Positions 8,640 to 16,100 of a stretch of DNA of 45,488 nucleotides are shown here, one piece after another. Made by a program: the position numbers and the translations under genes. Each line of letters begins with the position of its first letter. The stretch's first letter is position 1. The notes beneath the pieces were generated by a model. That model worked only from the letters and a program-made list of their open reading frames with translations. It was not told the origin of the DNA and did no database searches. The DNA is from an uncultured Treponema sp. (lineage in GTDB: Bacteria; Spirochaetota; Spirochaetia; Treponematales; Treponemataceae), in assembly GCA_938039145.1 (NCBI GenBank), contig CALHVG010000022.1, positions 1-45,488 of the forward strand, written 5' to 3'.

Positions 8640-10943
8640 ATGAAAAAGGTTTTGTTCGGGCTTTTTGCTCTTTTTGTGTTTGTGTTTGCTTCGTGCAAGT
8701 CGGATGTGACAAGCGATGTCGGTGCGACAGGCGATGTTGTTGAAGCCTTTAAGGTGGAATACGGCAAAGTCGATAACGGAACGCTTTCTGTAACTTTGGA
8801 CGGAAAGCCGTTTGAAAGCGGCTCTTCCGTTCCTAAGGGAAAGACTTTGGTTTTTGAGGCGGTGCCGGCTTCCGGGTTCAGGACTGTGTGGGATTCTTTG
8901 CTGACCGTATCACCTGACGACAATAATAAAGCTTCGCTTACTGTTACAAAGGCTTTGAATGTTACTGTAAGTTTTAAGGCTGTTTACAAGGTTACTTACA
9001 GTTTCGGCGAAAACGGGAACCTGAGCGTTACTCTTGACGGTGCGGAGTTTAAAAGCGGCGGATATGTTGATTCGGGTAAAGTTATTGAGTTCAAAGCGAG
9101 CCCCAAAGAGGGTTATAAGACCAACTGGGATCCTGTGCTTACCGTATCGCCCGATGACATGAACAGGGCTTCTCTTACCGTTTCCAAATTGACCGACGTT
9201 ACAGTTGCTTTTTTGCCTGTAGACGGAATTGTCTATAGGGTAAAGCATTATAAGCAGAACATCGAAAATGACGAGTTCACGATTGTTGAGGGGGCTACTG
9301 AAATAAAAAAAGGCGAGGCGCATTCAACTACGGAAGCTTCTCCCCACACGTATGAGGGCTTTGACGCAAAGTCCGTTCAGCAAAAGGCAATAAATCCCGA
9401 CGGCTCTACAGTTGTGGAAATCTATTATCTAAGAAAGACGGCGGCTCTTACGTTCTCCGCTGAAGGGGGCACGTGGCAGGACGGAACGGCTTCAGTAAAA
9501 ACTGTGAGCGGAAGATTCGGAGCGCCGGTTACTGTGCCTTCTGTCAGCAGGACGGGCTACATATTCACTAAATGGAATCCTGATTACAAAACGATTCCTG
9601 TAGCCGACGCTTCCGTAAAAGCTGAATGGAAGGCTATCTCGTACACGGTAAGATTTGACAGTAACGGCGGAAGCGGTACTATGGCTGACCAGGTGTTCAA
9701 GTATGACGAAGCGCAGAATCTTAGGAGTATTGCTTTTTCTAAAAGCGGTTATGTTGTTGATTTTTGGGCAACTTCACCCGACGGAAGCGGACAGAAATAC
9801 GAGGAATCTTCGTCCGTAAACAATCTTACTGCAACTGACGGCGAGGTTATCGTTCTTTATGCGGTATGGGTGCTTAAATACGGCTATTATCAGGGAAGTC
9901 CTGCCGGCGGGCAAAGCGAAGGTTCTGCTGTAAGCGAGTCTTGGATGGAAGGCGGAAATATTAAAATCAATGGAAAAGCGATTGAAAAGACATCCGAGAA
10001 CGTTATAATTCCTGCGGGAACTGTAAGGGTTCTTACAATGCGGGATGATTCTTCGTATATTGCCTATGCACCTACAGGAAACGTGGCTCCTAACTATAGC
10101 GGTGTTTTTGTTAAAGGGCGCAATGTAAAACTTAGTCCGTTTGTAATGTCAAAATACGAGGTTACACAGGAGTTTTACAGGGCTGTTACAGGAAAGTCTC
10201 CCAGCGACAACAATAAAAAGCCTGAAGATGATGATGTTGGAGAACGGCGTCCCGTAGAGAACGTTAAATGGCATAATGCTGTAGCGTTCTGCAATGCTCT
10301 GACCGATAAAGTTATGGGAAAAGCCGACTGCGTGTACTACAGTGACGAAGCTCTCGAAAAGGTATATACGGAGTCGGATGCTCAGGCGGGTAAGAATGTT
10401 TATCCCGCCTACGATCGTACGCAGAAAAAATGGACAAAGCGCGGATACAGGTTACCCACGGAGGCGGAATGGGAATACGCTGCAAGAGGCGGAGAGCCTA
10501 ATTCCCCGCGCTGGAAATATTCTTATGCCGGAGTTAACACGGAAAAATCGCCTTCAACCTTTCTAAGTCAGGATGACCCCAAACTGAACGCTTACGCCTG
10601 GTATAAGGCAAATTCACCTTCAAATCATACCCGCGAGGTGGGAAAAAGAGATAGCAACGCTCTAGGGCTTTACGACATGGGAGGAAATGTCTCCGAGTGG
10701 TGTTTTGATTACCATAATAAAAATGCCGTTAAAACGGATTCTGACTATAAAGACGATGAAGGATATGTTGTAAATCCTGCAGGTCCGTCTTTGCTTCCAA
10801 GTACAGATTATAATTACCGAGTTACCCGCGGAGGTTCCGTTACTTCTCAGGCATACGCCTGTTCTGTTTCTGCAAGGCATAATTCGTTTGTCACTGATCA
10901 TAATGCGAACACAGGATTCCGCGTAGTGCGCTCAACGGAATAG
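8640..10943 (+). CDS. lipoprotein with InlB-type B-repeats and a formylglycine-generating-enzyme-like (SUMF1) domain
   Basis: A surface or periplasmic lipoprotein of 767 residues. The signal peptide ends in a lipobox-like FASC with the lipidated cysteine at 19. Two tandem repeats of about 80 residues follow (about 36-190, each with a WD..LTVSPDD core). Next come a MucBP-like segment (about 198-265) and two Listeria-Bacteroides B-repeat-like segments (about 267-415). From about residue 490 to the end lies an FGE/SUMF1 fold: PFVMSKYEVTQEFY, RRPVENVKWHNAVAFCNAL, YRLPTEAEWEYAARGG, DMGGNVSEWCFDY, TRGGS and GFRVVR. In spirochaetes this fold is often a non-catalytic module in exported proteins, and no sulfatase gene is nearby. 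The ATG at 8640 has AGGAGA six bases upstream. It is a single gene with its own terminator. Confidence 0.9.
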   Translation: MKKVLFGLFALFVFVFASCKSDVTSDVGATGDVVEAFKVEYGKVDNGTLSVTLDGKPFESGSSVPKGKTLVFEAVPASGFRTVWDSLLTVSPDDNNKASLTVTKALNVTVSFKAVYKVTYSFGENGNLSVTLDGAEFKSGGYVDSGKVIEFKASPKEGYKTNWDPVLTVSPDDMNRASLTVSKLTDVTVAFLPVDGIVYRVKHYKQNIENDEFTIVEGATEIKKGEAHSTTEASPHTYEGFDAKSVQQKAINPDGSTVVEIYYLRKTAALTFSAEGGTWQDGTASVKTVSGRFGAPVTVPSVSRTGYIFTKWNPDYKTIPVADASVKAEWKAISYTVRFDSNGGSGTMADQVFKYDEAQNLRSIAFSKSGYVVDFWATSPDGSGQKYEESSSVNNLTATDGEVIVLYAVWVLKYGYYQGSPAGGQSEGSAVSESWMEGGNIKINGKAIEKTSENVIIPAGTVRVLTMRDDSSYIAYAPTGNVAPNYSGVFVKGRNVKLSPFVMSKYEVTQEFYRAVTGKSPSDNNKKPEDDDVGERRPVENVKWHNAVAFCNALTDKVMGKADCVYYSDEALEKVYTESDAQAGKNVYPAYDRTQKKWTKRGYRLPTEAEWEYAARGGEPNSPRWKYSYAGVNTEKSPSTFLSQDDPKLNAYAWYKANSPSNHTREVGKRDSNALGLYDMGGNVSEWCFDYHNKNAVKTDSDYKDDEGYVVNPAGPSLLPSTDYNYRVTRGGSVTSQAYACSVSARHNSFVTDHNANTGFRVVRSTE

Positions 10944-10965
10944 GCGTTGTTGTTCGCTTTTTTAT

Positions 10966-11006
10966 GCTCCGGGTAAGGTTAAAAAGTTTTGCCCGGAGTT
11001 TTTTTA
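10966..11006 (+). terminator. intrinsic terminator of the SUMF1 lipoprotein gene
   Basis: CTCCGGG (10967-10973) pairs with CCCGGAG (10992-10998), with further A/T pairing inside, followed by seven T. Confidence 0.88.
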
Positions 11007-11150
11007 TTCAGGAAAGGTTTTATAATAATCCGCAAATATAAAAAATCCGGCAGAGTCTTTTCAGTTTGATTCTGAGTAAAAACGCAATCCGGCAGAAGAA
11101 TCGATTTTCCTGTTTTTCTTAAAAAATCTTGTGTAAAAAATCCCAATCGG

Positions 11151-11159
11151 TGTTATAAT
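11151..11159 (+). promoter_or_regulatory. extended -10 promoter of the phosphofructokinase gene
   Basis: TGTTATAAT: a perfect TATAAT (11154-11159) with a TG one base upstream. A possible weak -35, TTGTGT (11129-11134), is 19 bases away. The start codon is 28 bases downstream with an AGGAG site, giving a normal short leader. Confidence 0.75.
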
Positions 11160-11187
11160 TTAAGCACTTTTTTATCAGGAGTTTTTC

Positions 11188-12600
11188 ATGGTCAGCAATG
11201 AGATGTATGATTTTTCCGTAGAGACGTTGGGAAAATGCGAGATTCGTTCTCCAATCAAACTTTCAACTGTGTACGGAGAAAATCAGGCAAACTACGTAAA
11301 AGATGATTCTTTCGTAATCAACGCGGTGAATGTGTTCGACGCTTCAAAACCTGTCGCTCTTGACAGCACAAATTTGATGCAGAAGGCAGGTCCACGAGAA
11401 TACATATTTTTTGATCCCAAGGACGTAAAAGCCGGAATCTGCACGTGCGGAGGCCTTTGCCCCGGTCTGAACGACGTAATTAGGGCAATCGTGCGTTCCT
11501 TGTGGAATCGCTACGGCGTAAGGGACATACGAGGTTTCCAGTTCGGTTACAAGGGATTTTTTGAGGAGGAAGGCTATCCGACTATTGCCCTTGATCCGGA
11601 GAATGTCGATGAGATTCACAAGATTGGCGGTTCTTTCCTTGGAACCAGCCGAGGCGGCGGAAAACGTGTTACCGACATAGTCGATACGATTCAGCGAATG
11701 GGAATAAACATGATGTTTATCATCGGCGGCGACGGAACTCAAAGAGGCTCGCTCGACATTTCAAACGAGGTCGAAAGGCGAGGGCTCAAGTGTGCGGTCG
11801 TAGGAATCCCCAAGACAGTGGACAATGATCTTCAGTTCATAGACCGCTCGTTCGGTTTTGAAACGGCGGTTCAAAGGGCAAAAGAAGCCGTTGCCTCAAT
11901 CCACATGGAAGCAAGTTCGCAGATAAACGGAATCGGTCTTGTAAAACTCATGGGACGAGAGTCGGGCTTCATTGCGACTGCTGCGGCCCTTGCAAGCCAT
12001 GAATGCAATTTCTGTCTGATTCCCGAAGTTCCGTTTGACCTTGAAGGCGAAAACGGATTTTTGGCTCATCTTGAAGAGCGTTTGAAGCGCAGGCATCATG
12101 CGGTCATAATCGTGGCTGAAGGAGCGGGACAGGAACTTCTTACAAAGACGAACCAGACCGATGCGTCAGGAAATATCAAACTTGCCGATATCGGAGTTTA
12201 TCTTCGCGACCAGATAAATTCATATTTCTCGAAAAAAGGAATACACATAAATCTGAAATATATCGACCCCGGATATCAGATTCGCGCTTCCGTTACAACC
12301 GCTTCAGATTCGATTTATTGCGAGCGTCTTGGAAACAACGCCGTGCATGCCGCCATGGCAGGAAAAACCAAGATTGTCATCGGTCTTGTGCATGAAAAAT
12401 TCGTCCACATTCCTATCTCGATGGCGACCGCTCACAGAAACATAGTGGATCCTGAGGGTGCTTTGTGGAGAGACACGCTTGATGCAACAAGCCAGCCCGT
12501 GCAGATGGTGAACGATATAGAATCCGCAAAGGACAGGATGAACAAAATGGTTTCTGAGGCAAAAATGAAGCCGAACGAAAAGGTGAAAAAGCAGGATTAG
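11188..12600 (+). CDS. 6-phosphofructokinase, long clade (predicted ATP-dependent)
   Basis: Cytoplasmic glycolytic enzyme phosphorylating fructose-6-phosphate. At 470 residues it belongs to the long PFK group that includes trypanosomal enzymes. The N-terminal extension precedes GICTCGGLCPGLN, the phosphate-donor loop. GGDGT at 180-184 has glycine at the position that is aspartate in pyrophosphate-dependent enzymes, and PKTVDND has lysine at 209 where classical bacterial ATP-PFKs have glycine. This combination is the trypanosome-type pattern and predicts ATP use. Sugar-phosphate motifs MGRESGFIA and the ECNFCLIPE segment are present. AGGAG precedes the ATG. The gene is monocistronic, with a strong promoter and terminator. 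Treponemes often carry a second, PPi-dependent PFK, which is not in this window. Confidence 0.9.
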   Translation: MVSNEMYDFSVETLGKCEIRSPIKLSTVYGENQANYVKDDSFVINAVNVFDASKPVALDSTNLMQKAGPREYIFFDPKDVKAGICTCGGLCPGLNDVIRAIVRSLWNRYGVRDIRGFQFGYKGFFEEEGYPTIALDPENVDEIHKIGGSFLGTSRGGGKRVTDIVDTIQRMGINMMFIIGGDGTQRGSLDISNEVERRGLKCAVVGIPKTVDNDLQFIDRSFGFETAVQRAKEAVASIHMEASSQINGIGLVKLMGRESGFIATAAALASHECNFCLIPEVPFDLEGENGFLAHLEERLKRRHHAVIIVAEGAGQELLTKTNQTDASGNIKLADIGVYLRDQINSYFSKKGIHINLKYIDPGYQIRASVTTASDSIYCERLGNNAVHAAMAGKTKIVIGLVHEKFVHIPISMATAHRNIVDPEGALWRDTLDATSQPVQMVNDIESAKDRMNKMVSEAKMKPNEKVKKQD

Positions 12601-12622
12601 TTATTTGGTGCTGAAAATGCAT

Positions 12623-12659
12623 AAAAAAGCCGAACTGTAAAAAGTTCGGCTTTTTTTTT
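12623..12659 (+). terminator. intrinsic terminator of the PFK gene
   Basis: GCCGAACT (12629-12636) pairs perfectly with AGTTCGGC (12643-12650), extended by A-T pairs, followed by nine T. Confidence 0.95.
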
Positions 12660-12789
12660 ATAAAATTCAGTAATAAAAAATTTTACTTTATGGAAAAGCG
12701 GGTTTATAATTTCTAGCAGATATTTGAAAGTCTTTATTTTTGAAAAAGTTTTTAACGGAGAGTTATCCTAATTTTTCTTTGGAGGAATC

Positions 12790-13161
12790 ATGAAAAATTA
12801 CCTTTCAAAGGTTAGATTCTTTTTTGTTGCGGTTGTCTTTCTTTCAAGCGTTTTTTATTCTTGTAATTTTGATTCAAACGCTGCTGAGTCTTCGGCTGAA
12901 ACTAATCAGTTCGGCAGCATCCGTCTTGTGAACGGAAAAGATGCAAATCCGTCCAGGGCTGTGTATATTCCGGCTATAGAAAAAGCGGATGTTACAATTT
13001 CGGGGTACGGAATGGCTCCGATTGTGATTCCTGACGTTGCGGTTGTTAGCGGCGGCGGTTCAATCCTTATAGAAAATATTCCAAGCGGAAAGAACAGAAT
13101 TATTACCGTAGAGGCTAAACGGACAATCGACTCCGTTCTGCAAAAAATTGACGGAATATAG
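12790..13161 (+). CDS. lipoprotein signal and N-terminal domain of the debranching enzyme, cut off by a frameshift
   Basis: 123 residues with a signal peptide and a lipobox-like FYSC (cysteine 25). A beta-rich segment with VTISGYGMAPIVIPD and IPSGKNRIITVEA follows, typical of the N-terminal region of treponemal lipoproteins. The frame ends at TAG 13159-13161 inside sequence that continues in the -1 frame as the large debranching enzyme. That second frame is open only from 13152, so the switch must fall within about ten bases. The two pieces read smoothly together (KIDGI then VNVRAGAEKTVHINW). Most likely this is the true N-terminus of the next gene, separated by a one-base deletion or a sequencing error. 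GGAGG precedes the ATG at 12790. Confidence 0.8.
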   Translation: MKNYLSKVRFFFVAVVFLSSVFYSCNFDSNAAESSAETNQFGSIRLVNGKDANPSRAVYIPAIEKADVTISGYGMAPIVIPDVAVVSGGGSILIENIPSGKNRIITVEAKRTIDSVLQKIDGI

Positions 13162-16100
13162 TGAATGTCAGAGCCGGAGCTGAAAAAACCGTTCATATAA
13201 ACTGGGAAACTACGGCTCCTGGAAATGTATTTGAAAAACTTCTTTTGTTGGGATACGACATTTCTTCTCTTTCTTCGGATGAGGTTCAAAGTCTTATTCC
13301 GGATGGCGTGAATGCGGCTCTTGTAGATGTCGAGGCTATCGCGGATCATATAAAAAACGGAACTTCATACAGTTCTTACGTATTAAAGCCCGGTTCTGTC
13401 AGCTTTGATACGGATATAGTTCTTTCGGGGGCGTATGCGCAGGTTTCGGATCCGGCTTCTTTAAAAACCGATTCGATTACAGGTTCTGCACAGACTGTTT
13501 CCAATGTGGCTCCGGGAAACTGGACTTTCTATATAATTGACAGCAACGGAACAATTTTTTATTCCGAAAATGTTCTTGTAGAAAGCGACGGCGCGGCTTA
13601 TGTAAATCAGGGCGGAAAGATAAATCTCGGCGTTCCGGCTCCGCGTCTTGAAAATTCCGAAGGTATTCAGATTTCCGATGCAATTGCAGGTTCCGCCACA
13701 GTATATCTTGCCTGCCGGCGAATGGACGGCGAAACTCCGCTTGACGGCGCAGAAATATATTACACACTTGACGGCACGGATCCGCTGTCGTCTTCCGGCA
13801 AAACACTATACACAGCCGACGGAATTTCCGTTTCTGTCGGAACGAATCTTAAAGCGGTCGGAATGAAGTCCGGCTTGAAAGAATCTCCAGTTTCATCTTG
13901 GACATTTTGCAGTGTTGCCGCCGCTCTTGGCGAAAAGCATCCTGCAAGCGGAGCATTCTCTCAGATGCCGGCGGATACGGGCGCGGCTGCGGGTGCGCAT
14001 ATAGATTCCGACGGAAATGCAACGTTTGCGCTTTATTCTGCAAACGCTACTAAAGTTCTTCTTGAAATATATGATAAACCGTATGGAACGGCGGTTCCCC
14101 GTTACGATTACTGGCTGGAAAAGGATTCCGGCAATTATTGGCGAACGAAAGTTAAGGAAGTCCCCGAAGGCACTATATACGCCTTCCGAGTGTGGGGCCC
14201 GAACTGGGATTATGATTCTTCCTGGACGCGAGGCGGTTCCGGCGCAGGTTTTGTTACGGACGTGGATGATTCGGGAAACAGATTCAATCCTAACAAGGTT
14301 CTGTATGACCCTTATGCGTATGAGCTTACTCACGATAAGTCCGACCCCAAGAACATGGGGCAGAGCGGTACTATGGCTGACCCGGGAATATACACTTCCG
14401 GAGAAGCAAACAGGAGCTTTGATACGGCTTCTTATGCGCCTAAGGGATATATCCTAAAAGAACACAACATGGTGTTCGATATAAAACCCAGAATTCCTGC
14501 TTCACAGGCAAGAATCTACGAGGCGCACGTCAGGGGAATTACAAATCATCCTTCATCAATGACTCTTCCGTTCATTCTTAAAGATATTCCCGGTTTTGAC
14601 GGTCTTAGCGGATGGAGCCTTGTTCTTCCCCAGTATAGGGGAACTTACAAAGGCGCAATGTTCCTTGCTCCTTATCTTAAAAAACTCGGAATCAATACTA
14701 TTGAACTTCTTCCGATTCACGAAAGCGATAATGACTGTAATCCTGATAATAAAGCCGGCGGCAATTATTGGGGATATATGACTTACGGTTTCTTCGCCCC
14801 TGAACGCAGGTACTCATATGACAAGTCTCCGGGAGGGCCTACAAGCGAATTCCGAAATATGATAAGGGCGTTCCATCTTGCGGGAATAGAAGTTTACCTT
14901 GACGTTGTTTACAACCACACGGGCGAAGGCGGCACATGGCAGGGAACAGGCGATAATTATGCCCAAGCTGAACTGACTTCCATGCGCGGTATAGACAATT
15001 CTTCGTACTATTCTCTTGTGGACGGCTCTGCCGGCGCATATTGGGAAACCACCGGCTGCGGAAACAATATGCAGTGCGACAATACTGCTGTAAGAAAGTT
15101 TATTATAGATTCACTTTCGTACTGGATAACCCAAATGGGCGTAGACGGATTCCGCTTTGACCTTGCGCCGGTTCTTGGCCGCGAAGGAAAAGGAACATGG
15201 AACTTTAATCCGAACTCCGCAACCCTTTCTGAAATTGCAAGTTTGGGCGCAACTCATGATGTTGAAATGATTGCCGAAGCTTGGGATTGCCAGTGGCCGG
15301 GCGGATACAGGATTGGAAAGTTCCCGCAGGGATGGGGCGATTGGAACGGAGTGTACCGTGACGTTGTTCGAAAATACGTCGGCGGATTTGCTGCAAGAGA
15401 AGATAAGAGCGACGAATCCGTGGATTACCATTTGAGCATAGGAAACGCCATCTATGGAAGTTCCGATATTTTCGGTTCATACAGACCTTCGGTGAACATG
15501 ATTGATGCCCACGACGGATTTACTCTTGCAGACCTTTCTTCCTATTCGGGAGCGGGAAATTACTGGAACGATAAACTTTCGTGGCCGTTCGGGCCGAGCG
15601 ATGGCGGAAACGGCGATGAAAACCATCTTGTCGACACTTCTCAGGAAGCGTGCAGACGGACGGCACGAAACTACATCGCTCTTCAAATGTTTACGCGCGG
15701 AATCCCGATGATTGTTTGGGGTGACGAGTTTTCAAGAACACAGAACGGAAATAATAACGCTTACAACGTAGATTCAGTCGGAACATGGAACAACTACTAC
15801 ATGATAAATTCCGATTCCCCTCATACTGTGTCTACTCACGGTTCAGGCTATTACTCTAACAAGTTCGGTAAGTTCAATAACGCAAAAGGCATAAACGGAA
15901 ACTTCATTTTCATGCAGAGAATGCTTGGAATGCACGCAAATCCCGCATTTACGCAGCCAAGTTACGAAAGCCCTGCCATGACGTGGCAAAATGATAATGA
16001 CGGAAACGACTTTACGTTCGGCTATCATTTGGCAGGTTCAGGAATCCCTGACGGAAACGACTTCCTTATGTATTCCAACATGAGCGGAAACTCGTATACG

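Noticed and set aside
13142..13147. A6 run as the site of a slippage frameshift
   Set aside because: A shift there into the enzyme frame would meet TGA at 13149-13151, so the change must lie after that point.
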